64,000 nucleotides of DNA from Sphingomonas sanguinis (GTDB lineage: Bacteria; Pseudomonadota; Alphaproteobacteria; Sphingomonadales; Sphingomonadaceae): contig NZ_CP079203.1 in NCBI RefSeq assembly GCF_019297835.1, positions 1,151,001 through 1,215,000 of the forward strand, in the 5' to 3' direction. Shown here piece after piece: positions 8,747 through 16,570 of this stretch (positions are counted from its first letter, which is position 1; every line of letters begins with the position of its first letter). Under the pieces are notes generated by a model. It was not told the origin of the DNA. It did no database searches and saw only the letters and a list, made by a program, of their open reading frames with translations. The position numbers and the translations under genes were made by a program.

Positions 8747-9158
8747 GTTCGACGCCTTCTCGATAGGGGTCATCCGCGCTGTCGGCGATCCATGGTCGCG
8801 ACGAACGGCATGGCCACGATGTCCAAATCGGGCGTCACCCTTCCGCAGCGGCGATCGCGCAGGCAGAAAAGCGGCCGCAACCGGCCTTCCGATCCTCACC
8901 CAAACATTCATTCTGGTTACCTGTTCTCCGCATAGCCGAGTCTTATCGCCTGTCCATCTTGGCCGGATACGCCGTTCGGCCGCTTTGTCAGGGCAATCGT
9001 CAGGACCAGCATCCGCCCTACGATACCCTTTTATCAATAATGCGTCTCAATATATATCACGAAATTAGGTTTGTGCCGATTCCCGCTCACCTCTTTCCCG
9101 GATTGTCCATGAAGCCGCCCAAAAAGCCATAAGTGCCCCGCTTGCACCGCCACTCGTC
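8747..9158. other. Intergenic region between mqo and dgoK
   Basis: Divergent promoter region of about 450 bp. The part near 9030-9065 is locally AT-rich (ATCAATAATGC, AATATATATCACG) and is the best candidate for promoters. I see no coding frame with family features and no large hairpin. Confidence 0.5.
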
Positions 9159-9169
9159 TTGTCCTACAA
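9159..9169. promoter_or_regulatory. Candidate GntR/FadR-type operator before dgoK
   Basis: TTGT-CCT-ACAA is a perfect 4+4 inverted repeat 30 bp upstream of the dgoK start, followed at once by a second half site (TTGTCC at 9171). FadR-subfamily GntR regulators of sugar-acid genes, such as DgoR, use TTGTnnnACAA-like operators. No regulator gene is seen in the window. Confidence 0.35.
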
Positions 9170-9199
9170 ATTGTCCGAGAAAAAAGTTCAGGAGGGGGC

Positions 9200-10099
9200 G
9201 TGCCCGCTTTGCCAACAGACGTGACGCCCGCCTATATCGCGATCGATTGGGGGACGACCAACCGGCGCTGCTACGCTATAGCCGCTGACGGTACCATGCT
9301 GGACACGGTGCGCGACGATCGCGGCGTCCTGGCGGTGAAAGCGGAGGACTATCCTTCCGACATCGCGGCGATCCGGGCGCGCTTCGGCGACTTGCCGGTG
9401 ATCGCGGCCGGCATGGTCGGCTCGACGCGCGGCTGGCGTGAGGCGGCCTATGTCCCTGCCCCCGCCGATCTGACCAGCCTGGCGCAGGCCGCGACACGGA
9501 TCGACGACCTGGACGTGACCATCGTCCCCGGCGTCTCGCTGCTGACCGATACGCGCGCCGATGTGATGCGCGGCGAAGAGGTTCAGGTGCTGGGCGCGGT
9601 CGCGGCGGGCCTCGCCCCTGCCGATGCGCTGTTCGCGCAGCCCGGCACCCATAACAAATGGGTGCATGTCGCAGGGAGCCGGATCACCGACTTCGCCACG
9701 ACCATGACCGGCGAGCTGTTCGCGCTGGTCAAGGGGCATGGCATCCTCGCGGGGATGCTCGACGGCCCCGTAGCGGACGGCCCGGCCTTTCGTGACGGCT
9801 TGGCTCGGGGGAGCGGCGCGTGCGACCTGACGGCGGCGCTGTTCGGGGTGCGCGCCTCGGTGCTGCTGGGCCGAATAGCTGCGGAGGACGCGGCAGCCTA
9901 TGCCAGCGGCCTGCTGATCGGCAGCGATGTCGGCGCGGTACCGGACATGGAGGGCCAAACCGTCCATCTCTTGTCCAGCGGGTTGCTCGCCGACCTCTAC
10001 ACCATCGGGATTGAGGCGCGCGGCGGCACCGTCGTCGCGCTCGACAGCCATGCCGGTTTCCTTGCCGGACTTCACGCCATTCGGGAGCATTTGTCATGA
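9200..10099 (+). CDS. dgoK: 2-dehydro-3-deoxygalactonokinase
   Basis: A 299-residue kinase starting at GTG 9200 with a strong AGGAGGGGG site. IAIDWGTTNRRCYAI near residue 13 is the ASKHA phosphate loop, and PGTHNKWVHV and GELFALVKGHGIL are DgoK signatures. It phosphorylates 2-keto-3-deoxygalactonate in the DeLey-Doudoroff galactose pathway. It overlaps dgoA by 4 bases (ATGA), so the two are co-translated. The galactonate dehydratase is not in the window. Confidence 0.93.
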   Translation: MPALPTDVTPAYIAIDWGTTNRRCYAIAADGTMLDTVRDDRGVLAVKAEDYPSDIAAIRARFGDLPVIAAGMVGSTRGWREAAYVPAPADLTSLAQAATRIDDLDVTIVPGVSLLTDTRADVMRGEEVQVLGAVAAGLAPADALFAQPGTHNKWVHVAGSRITDFATTMTGELFALVKGHGILAGMLDGPVADGPAFRDGLARGSGACDLTAALFGVRASVLLGRIAAEDAAAYASGLLIGSDVGAVPDMEGQTVHLLSSGLLADLYTIGIEARGGTVVALDSHAGFLAGLHAIREHLS

Positions 10100-10725
10100 C
10101 CGACCCCGCCCAGAGTTTCGCCAAGGCGTTCGCAGCCTGCCCGCTGGTCGCCATCTTGCGCGGCCTAACGCCCGCAGAGGCGATCCCCGTCGCCGACGCG
10201 CTGGTCGAGGCAGGCTTCACCCTGATCGAGGTGCCGCTCAACTCGCCCGATCCCTATGACAGCATCGCGGCGATCGCGGCGCATGTCGGCGACAAGGCGA
10301 TCGTCGGTGCGGGCACCGTGCTGACCACCGAACAGGTCGACCGGGTCAAGGCGGCGGGCGGCACGCTGATCGTCTCACCCAACACCGATGTCGAGGTCAT
10401 CGCGCACAGCGTCGCGCAAGGGCTGATCTCGCTGCCCGGCTATTTCACCCCGTCCGAGGCCTTTGCTGCCCTCAAAGCCGGTGCCCACGGCCTGAAGCTG
10501 TTCCCGGCCGAAGGCGCCTCGCCCACCTTCCTCAAGGCACAGCGCGCCGTCCTGCCGCGCGATGTCGCGGTGCTGGCGGTGGGCGGCATCACCCCCGACA
10601 ACATGGCCGAATGGCGCGCCCATGGCGCAGACGGATTCGGCCTGGGCTCCAACCTCTATCGCGCGGGCAAGCCGGCGGCGGATGTCGCCGTGTCGGCGCG
10701 CGCTTATGTCGAAAAGGCACGCTGA
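10096..10725 (+). CDS. dgoA: 2-dehydro-3-deoxy-6-phosphogalactonate aldolase
   Basis: A 209-residue class I KDPG/KDPGal aldolase. VAILRGLTPAEAIPVADALVEAG, the catalytic Glu in LIEVPLNSPDP, and the Schiff-base Lys in GLKLFPAE are visible. It cleaves KDPGal to pyruvate and glyceraldehyde 3-phosphate. Assignment to KDPGal rather than KDPG rests on 'EVPLNSP' and on coupling to dgoK. Middle gene of a three-gene operon. Confidence 0.93.
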   Translation: MTDPAQSFAKAFAACPLVAILRGLTPAEAIPVADALVEAGFTLIEVPLNSPDPYDSIAAIAAHVGDKAIVGAGTVLTTEQVDRVKAAGGTLIVSPNTDVEVIAHSVAQGLISLPGYFTPSEAFAALKAGAHGLKLFPAEGASPTFLKAQRAVLPRDVAVLAVGGITPDNMAEWRAHGADGFGLGSNLYRAGKPAADVAVSARAYVEKAR

Positions 10726-10730
10726 TACCG

Positions 10731-11672
10731 ATGACCGACACGATCCGTCTCGCCCTGGTCGGCATGGGCAAGATCGCCCATGACCAGCATGTCCCCGCCA
10801 TCGCAGGCAACCCGGCCTTCGAACTGGTCGCGACCGTCAGCCGCTCGCCCAACGGGGTCGAGGGCGTGCCGCACTTTCACGACATCGACGAACTCGCACA
10901 CAGCGACGTGAAGGTCGATGCGGTGGCGCTGTGCACCCCGCCCCAGGTCCGCCACGCTATCGCCGCCGCCGCGCTGGAGAACAACTGGCACGTCTTCCTG
11001 GAAAAGCCGCCGGGTGCGACGCTCGCCGAAGTGGCGGTGCTGGAGGAACTGGCGGCCAAGGCCAACGTCACCCTGTTCGCGAGCTGGCACTCGCGTTACG
11101 CGCTGGGCGTCGAGCCTGCGCGCGAATGGCTGTCGAGCCGCAAGGTGACGTCCGCCGCGATCACCTGGCGCGAGGATGTGCGCCAATGGCATCCGGGCCA
11201 GGCCTGGATCTGGGAAGCGGGCGGCTTCGGCGTGTTCGATCCCGGCATCAATGCGCTGTCGATCGCGACGCACATCATGCCGCAGCCCTTCTTCATCGAG
11301 CGCGCGACGCTGGACTTCCCCGCCAATCGCGACGCGCCGATCGCCGCCGATGTCGCCTTCCGCACCACGGACGGCACGCCCGTCACGCTCGACCTCGACT
11401 GGCGTCAGGAAGGCCATCAGAGCTGGGACATCGTGGTCGAGACGACCGACGGCACGCTGAAGCTGGCCGAGGGCGGCGCGGTGCTGACCCTGTCCGACGG
11501 CTCGACCCCGCATCAGGAAGAAGGGCTGCACGGCGAATATCCGGGACTGTACGCGCGCTTCGCCGAACTGGTGCACGGTGGTCGGTCCGATGTGGACATC
11601 GCACCGCTGCGCCACGTCGCCGATGCCTTCATGCGCGGCAAGCGGCGTGAGGTCGAAGACTTCGTGGAGTGA
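10731..11672 (+). CDS. Gfo/Idh/MocA oxidoreductase, probable D-galactose 1-dehydrogenase
   Basis: A 313-residue NAD(P)-dependent oxidoreductase from ATG 10731, 5 bp after dgoA. The nucleotide site is ALVGMGKIAHDQHVPAI near residues 7-22; FLEKPPGATLAE is the family EKP motif. The close fit to galactose dehydrogenases (WREDVRQWHPGQAWIWEAGG, DPGINALSI) and the operon with dgoK/dgoA point to oxidation of galactose to galactonolactone, the first step of the pathway. L-arabinose dehydrogenase activity is also possible. The gene ends just before a palindromic repeat. Confidence 0.85.
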   Translation: MTDTIRLALVGMGKIAHDQHVPAIAGNPAFELVATVSRSPNGVEGVPHFHDIDELAHSDVKVDAVALCTPPQVRHAIAAAALENNWHVFLEKPPGATLAEVAVLEELAAKANVTLFASWHSRYALGVEPAREWLSSRKVTSAAITWREDVRQWHPGQAWIWEAGGFGVFDPGINALSIATHIMPQPFFIERATLDFPANRDAPIAADVAFRTTDGTPVTLDLDWRQEGHQSWDIVVETTDGTLKLAEGGAVLTLSDGSTPHQEEGLHGEYPGLYARFAELVHGGRSDVDIAPLRHVADAFMRGKRREVEDFVE

Positions 11673-11693
11673 CCCGGGTTTAGGTCTGTCCCT

Positions 11694-11775
11694 TGCACTT
11701 CGACTTCGCTCAGTGCGAACGGCGGTGGTGGATTGATCCCAACCTCCGTTCAGCCTGAGCGAAGTCGAAGGCCAC
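11694..11775. repeat. GCTTCGACTTCGCTCAG-type inverted repeat, copy 1
   Basis: Arms ACTTCGACTTCGCTCAGTGC and CAGCCTGAGCGAAGTCGAAG face each other across about 40 bp. Further copies are at 21949-22035 and 52293-52392. It lies between two convergent genes. Confidence 0.85.
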
Positions 11776-11795
11776 GTGAACGCTTTGCAAAAAAT

Positions 11796-11829
11796 AAGGC
11801 CGGTTGTCCGCATGGACGACCGGCCTTTT
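11796..11829. terminator. Bidirectional Rho-independent terminator
   Basis: AAGGCCGGTTGTCC pairs with GGACGACCGGCCTT around a short loop, with TTTT on the plus side and a run of A (T on the minus strand) before it. It serves both the galactose operon and the convergent TonB receptor. Confidence 0.85.
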
Positions 11830-11875
11830 CAGTTCAGGGTTGGCGAGGTGCCGAAACACCTCGCCGGGGGGAAGG

Positions 11876-14800
11876 TCAGAAAGTGATCGTCGTCCCGATC
11901 GCGAGCTGGCGACCCAGCGCGTCGTAACGCTGCGGCGCGGTGTTGCTGCGCGACAGGGCGACCTGGTACGAGTTCGGGATGATCGGCGGCGTCTTGTCGA
12001 ACAGGTTGTTCGCGATGATCCGGAAAGCGAACTTGCGCGCGATGTTCCAGGTCAGCGCCAAGTCGAAGAAGCTCTGCGGCGCGATGCGGGCGAACGTGTT
12101 CTGGAACCGCTCCGGCGTGCCGCCGATGTCCGCATTGCCCGAATTGTTCGCGGTGGTCAGCGAGCCGGTATAGCGCCAGTTGAACGAGGCATTGAACGTC
12201 CGGTCCGGCGTCGTCCAGGTCGTGCGCAGCGTGTGCGCCCATTTCGGAACCAGCTGCCCGCACGAGATGCCGTTCGAGAAGTAACCGGCACAGTTATACT
12301 GGCTGCGCAGCGGCGAGTCCTGACCACCGGCCAGCGTCGACAGCGAGCCGTTGAAGCCCCAGTCCAGGCGGCCCGCGCCGTTCAGGTCCAGCGAATACTG
12401 GCCCTGGAAGTCCCAGCCGTTGGCGAGCGTGCGGTAATAGTTGGTCGTACCCTGCCGCACGAAACCGGTCGAGGGATTGCCCGCCGGTGCATTGCCGATC
12501 GAACCCGTCACCGGATCGCGGACGATGCCGTTGCAGAAGAACGGATCGCCGTTCGACGCCAGACAGCCCTGCAGATAATAATCCGCGCCGTTATAGCCCA
12601 GCGAGTTGACGATCCGCACCTGATAGCGGTCGACCGAGAAGACCAGGCCCGGAATGAAGCTGGGCTTCACGACGAGGCCATAGGTCAGGGTATAGGCGGT
12701 TTCGGGATCGGCGGTGAAGCCACCCGAACGCGTCGTGCACCCTTCCGTCGGGCAGAGCAGCGAGGCGCTGCCATAGAGGTTATCGGCCAGCCCGGTCTTG
12801 CTGCACAGCTCGCGCGAGGCGAGCGGCGTAGTCGTCACGGTGCCATCGGGCAGCGTGCGCGATACGGGCGCGCAGAAGTCGGTCAACGTGCCGTTGCGGC
12901 CAAAATTGACCTGGGTCGCCTGGCGGATCTCGATCACCGTCGGCGCGCGCTGCGCCTTGTTGTACGAGGCGCGGAAGGTGATGTCGGCGACCGGCGCGTA
13001 CAGACCCTCGATCTTCCAGGTCGAGAAGCTCTTGGGGTTGGAGCTGTACTTCGACACGCGGAAGCCGCCATTGGTCTGCAACAGATGGGCGAACGGCTTG
13101 TTCTGGATCAACGGTGCCTGAAGCTCGATATTCGACTCCCAGACGTCCTGGCTTAGCCGGGCGTCCTGATCGCCGAACTGGTCGACAAAGCCCGCATCAG
13201 CGGTCGAGATCAGCCGGTCCTTGCGATATTCGGTGCCCAGCGACACGGCCAGGCCATCCTCGGCCCAGGGGCTCTTGATGCCATAGGTGGTCAGGTCGCC
13301 GTTCACGACCGCGATCGCGTCGAACAGCTGGGTGATCGTCCGCCGCTGGCCGGTCGCGCCGCTGGAGAACAGATAGTTGGTCAGCGCATTGCTGCCCGAC
13401 CCCGCCCGGAACGCGTCGAAGGGGACGCAGGACGGATCGGTGCCGTTGACCACCGAGCGACAGGTCGGGGTGCCATTGACGTTGACGACGTCGAGCGCCC
13501 GGTTGACCCGGTCGTTTTGCGACGTCGGGCCGAGATACCAGTCCTGCTGGTTGCGGGCATAGACGCCGCCCACATCATAGGACCAGGCCTCGCCGATCTT
13601 GCCCCGGACGCCGCCGGTCGCACGGAAGCCCATATTGACGAAGCGGTCCGCCTGGGCGGGCTGTCCGTCGAAGCGATAGCGCACGTCCAGCGGCACATAG
13701 CCGGTGGTGCCGGTGCAGCCCAGCGCACCCGCCTGTCCTGCCGACAGGAAGGGGTTGTCGCAATTCACCTGATAGGGCGTGGTGCCCGCCACGGTGTAGG
13801 AATAGACCCGGCGCGGCGTCGGGTTCTCGGAGGTGTCGCGGAACCAGATGCCGTCGCCGTAGATCTCCACCTCGGGCGCGATCTTCAGGTTGACGAAGCC
13901 GCCCGCCGTGTAGCGCTCATTGGCGCGCTGGAAGGACACGTCGTCATAGGGGTTGGCGGCATTGCCCGCCCCCGGGCCCCAGGGCACGAAGCTGCGCGTG
14001 CCATCGGGATTGTTCACATATTGCGCGTTGGCGTTCGGCCCCGAGGTGGGCGAGACGAAGCCGCTGCGCGAATAGGTGGACAGCGGCGAGCAGGACAGCG
14101 CAGAGTCCTTGGTCAGCTGCGCGACCGGGCAGGCGGCATAGGAGCGCGCGCCGTTCTGGACCAGGTCGGCCTGGCGATAGTTGAAGAAGCCCGACACGTT
14201 CAGCCGGTCGTCGAGCAGCTTCTTGCCCGCCGTCACCGTGATGTCGGAACGCCCGCCGTCATTGGTCAGCCCGCGCGGGCTGCCGAACCCGGCCGCGCTG
14301 GCGATCGGGGTGACGATGTTGCTGGTGTTGTTGTGGTTGTAGAAATTGTAATTGCCGTCGAGGCGAAGCCCCTCGAAATCCTTGCGCAGGACGAAGTTGA
14401 CCACGCCCGAGATCGCGTCCGAACCATAGACCGACGAGGCGCCGCCCGACAGGACGTCGACACGCTCGAGCAGGCTGGCCGGGATGATGCCGGTGTCCTG
14501 GCCGTTCTGGGTGCCCAGACGCTTGCCGTCGACCAGCACCAGCGTCCGCTCGAAGCCCAGGCTGCGCAGCTTGATCCGCTGGCGACCGTCCGAGTCCGCA
14601 TAGTTGGACTGCGCGTCGGGGGCGACCTGCGGCAGGCGGTTCAGCACTTCCTCGACGTTCAGCGGCGCCTGCGCCTGAATGTCCTGGCGCGTGACCGAGG
14701 TGATCGGCGCGGCGGAGGCGAGATTGGGGCGGACGATGCGCGTGCCGGTGACGATGACCTCGCCCCCGCTCGACGCCTGCGGCGTGCCGCTGATCGCGGC

Positions 14801-14968
14801 GGAGCGGGTCTGTGCGGCGTCCGCGCTGATCGACGCATCGTTGTTATCGTTCTGGGTGGTGCCGTCCTGCGCGGCGGTCGATCCGACCTGCTGCGCGGCG
14901 GCGGGTGCGACGAGCATCAGGGAGGCGGCGGAAAGCGCCAACCACGATGCGGACTGCTGGATTTTCAT
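11876..14968 (-). CDS. TonB-dependent receptor, 1030 residues
   Basis: A large outer-membrane receptor. Signal peptide at 1-26 (ending APAAAQQ); plug domain at about 70-190 with EVIVTGTRI as TonB box, SAAPITSVTRQDIQ and LERVDVLSGGASSVYGSDAISGVVN. The rest is a 22-stranded barrel ending in aromatic-final TTITF. Four extracellular-loop segments hold Cys pairs (CPVAQLTKDSALSC, CDNPFLSAGQAGALGC, CPTEGC, CNGI), as is common in the large oligosaccharide/peptide-type receptors of sphingomonads. Substrate unknown; it converges on the galactose operon, which is only weak evidence of a sugar link. Confidence 0.92.
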   Translation of the reverse strand: MKIQQSASWLALSAASLMLVAPAAAQQVGSTAAQDGTTQNDNNDASISADAAQTRSAAISGTPQASSGGEVIVTGTRIVRPNLASAAPITSVTRQDIQAQAPLNVEEVLNRLPQVAPDAQSNYADSDGRQRIKLRSLGFERTLVLVDGKRLGTQNGQDTGIIPASLLERVDVLSGGASSVYGSDAISGVVNFVLRKDFEGLRLDGNYNFYNHNNTSNIVTPIASAAGFGSPRGLTNDGGRSDITVTAGKKLLDDRLNVSGFFNYRQADLVQNGARSYAACPVAQLTKDSALSCSPLSTYSRSGFVSPTSGPNANAQYVNNPDGTRSFVPWGPGAGNAANPYDDVSFQRANERYTAGGFVNLKIAPEVEIYGDGIWFRDTSENPTPRRVYSYTVAGTTPYQVNCDNPFLSAGQAGALGCTGTTGYVPLDVRYRFDGQPAQADRFVNMGFRATGGVRGKIGEAWSYDVGGVYARNQQDWYLGPTSQNDRVNRALDVVNVNGTPTCRSVVNGTDPSCVPFDAFRAGSGSNALTNYLFSSGATGQRRTITQLFDAIAVVNGDLTTYGIKSPWAEDGLAVSLGTEYRKDRLISTADAGFVDQFGDQDARLSQDVWESNIELQAPLIQNKPFAHLLQTNGGFRVSKYSSNPKSFSTWKIEGLYAPVADITFRASYNKAQRAPTVIEIRQATQVNFGRNGTLTDFCAPVSRTLPDGTVTTTPLASRELCSKTGLADNLYGSASLLCPTEGCTTRSGGFTADPETAYTLTYGLVVKPSFIPGLVFSVDRYQVRIVNSLGYNGADYYLQGCLASNGDPFFCNGIVRDPVTGSIGNAPAGNPSTGFVRQGTTNYYRTLANGWDFQGQYSLDLNGAGRLDWGFNGSLSTLAGGQDSPLRSQYNCAGYFSNGISCGQLVPKWAHTLRTTWTTPDRTFNASFNWRYTGSLTTANNSGNADIGGTPERFQNTFARIAPQSFFDLALTWNIARKFAFRIIANNLFDKTPPIIPNSYQVALSRSNTAPQRYDALGRQLAIGTTITF

Positions 14969-15321
14969 GAGGTCTCCCCTTCATCCCGGCCGATGGGACG
15001 CCGGGTAGAGGAAAAGGACAATGTTTTTGCCGCTTAGGGTCAATACCTAATGAATACCTATGCATCACCCATCGCTACATTCGAGCGCAGGTGTCACCCG
15101 AAAGACACAAATTAAAACGATTTCAATGCCTTGGGTTAATCCGCAGAAATGTTTCGACACAGTTTCGGGACACGTTTGCTGGGCCGAACCAGCGCTCTCT
15201 CCCATTGATTCGATTAAGTGGTTCCATATCGGTTGCCCCACCCCTTGCGGCTTTCGCTTTCCCCCCGCAGTATCCGCCCCGAGAACGGGGTCCAGACGGC
15301 CCGTCGGGGATGGAGCATATC
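14969..15321. promoter_or_regulatory. Promoter region between TonB receptor and asparaginase
   Basis: A 353-bp divergent gap. At 15042-15060 the octamer AATACCTA occurs twice with an 11-bp period, about 75-90 bp upstream of the receptor start, so both copies face the same side of the helix; this looks like an operator or activator site. The rest is AT-richer than the genes, with no gene or riboswitch that I can recognise. Confidence 0.4.
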
Positions 15322-16377
15322 ATGCAGGACGAACGGCGCGCTTTTCTGGGCGGCATCGCCTCGTTGGCTGGAATTGGGGCCGGGATCGGGGCGGGCCTCG
15401 CCGCGCCAGTACGCGCGCTGGCCAAGACGGCGGCAACGACAGGCACCGGGTCCAATGCCGTCATTGTGTCGACCTGGGACTTCGGTGCCCCCGCCAATGA
15501 CGCCGCCTTTGCCAAGGGCCGCAGCGGCGGATCGCTGATCGATATGGTCGAGACAGGGGTTATGGTGCCCGAGGCCGACCCGAACAATCATTCGGTCGGT
15601 TATGGCGGCTATCCCGATCGCGACGGGCATGTCACGCTGGACGCGGTCATCATGGACGATGCAGGCGGCGTCGGCGCGGTCGCCGCGCTGGAGGATACGG
15701 TTCACGCCATCTCGGTCGCGCGCGCGGTGATGGAGCATACCCCCCACACCTTCCTGGTCGGCGAAGGCGCGACGCGCTTCGCCCGCGACCGGGGCTTTCC
15801 GCGCGTCAACCTGCTGACCCCGGAAGCGGAAAAGGCGTGGCGCGACTGGCTGAAGACGCAGAACTACAAGCCCGTCGCCAATAGCGAGACCGGCACATAC
15901 GGCGCGGGGCGGCCCGGCACGCCGGGCGGTGCGCTGGACCATGACACGATCGGGATGCTCGCGCGCGATGCCAGCGGGCGGATGGCGGGCGCCTGCACCA
16001 CGTCCGGAATGGCATTCAAGATGCGCGGGCGCGTCGGGGACTCGCCGCAGGTCGGCTCGGGCCTCTATGTCGAGCGCGGCGTGGGCGGTGCGACCTCCAC
16101 GGGGCTTGGCGAAGAAGTGACCCGCACCGTCGGCACCGCGCGCGTCGTCGCCTCGATGCGCCACGGCATGAGCCCACAGGCGGCGTGTGAGGAAGCCGCC
16201 AGGCATATCGCCTCGCTACGCGGCGATGCGATCAAGGGCGTGCAGGTCGGCTTCCTGGCGATGGATACGCGCGGACGGATCGGGGCGTTCTGCCTGTTAC
16301 CCGGCTTTACCTATGCGGTGACGGATGCGGCCGGAAAGACGCGGGTGGAAAAGGCCCCGTCGCTGTTCAAGGCGTAA
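15322..16377 (+). CDS. Glycosylasparaginase-type N4-(GlcNAc)-L-asparaginase
   Basis: An Ntn-hydrolase of 351 residues from ATG 15322 (GGAG six bases upstream). The N-terminus has a twin-arginine leader (DERRAFLGG followed by an Ala/Gly-rich stretch), so it is probably exported. Autoprocessing occurs before Thr in GALDHDTIGM, giving T209 as N-terminal nucleophile; TTSGMAFKMRGRVGDSPQVGSGLY holds the substrate residues. Known members cleave GlcNAc-Asn or beta-aspartyl links. It stands alone, divergent from the TonB receptor. Confidence 0.9.
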   Translation: MQDERRAFLGGIASLAGIGAGIGAGLAAPVRALAKTAATTGTGSNAVIVSTWDFGAPANDAAFAKGRSGGSLIDMVETGVMVPEADPNNHSVGYGGYPDRDGHVTLDAVIMDDAGGVGAVAALEDTVHAISVARAVMEHTPHTFLVGEGATRFARDRGFPRVNLLTPEAEKAWRDWLKTQNYKPVANSETGTYGAGRPGTPGGALDHDTIGMLARDASGRMAGACTTSGMAFKMRGRVGDSPQVGSGLYVERGVGGATSTGLGEEVTRTVGTARVVASMRHGMSPQAACEEAARHIASLRGDAIKGVQVGFLAMDTRGRIGAFCLLPGFTYAVTDAAGKTRVEKAPSLFKA

Positions 16378-16382
16378 ACGAT

Positions 16383-16570
16383 CTTCCCCGGCACGGGGAG
16401 GTGGCAGCGCAGAGCGCTGACGGAGGGGGGCTTCCGCAAGGGATGGTCTTTGCCGCACGCCCCCTCCACCACCGCTCCGCGGTGTAGGGACGATATTGTG
16501 CCCCCGGCACAATCTTGCCTTGCCGGGGGCAAGGCAAAGTCCCCACACCCCCTCCCCGTGCCGGGGAGGA
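16383..16570. repeat. Palindromic intergenic element at the convergent gene ends
   Basis: Outer arms CCCCGGCACGGGGAGG and CCTCCCCGTGCCGGGG bracket further inverted pairs (GGAGGGGG / CCCCCTCC, TTGCCTTGCCGG / CCGGGGGCAAGGC). It fills the space between the asparaginase and mprF stops and probably ends both transcripts. Confidence 0.75.

Noticed and set aside
14969..15321. Possible cobalamin or other riboswitch upstream of the TonB receptor
   Set aside because: No conserved riboswitch core (for example no B12 box) can be recognised.
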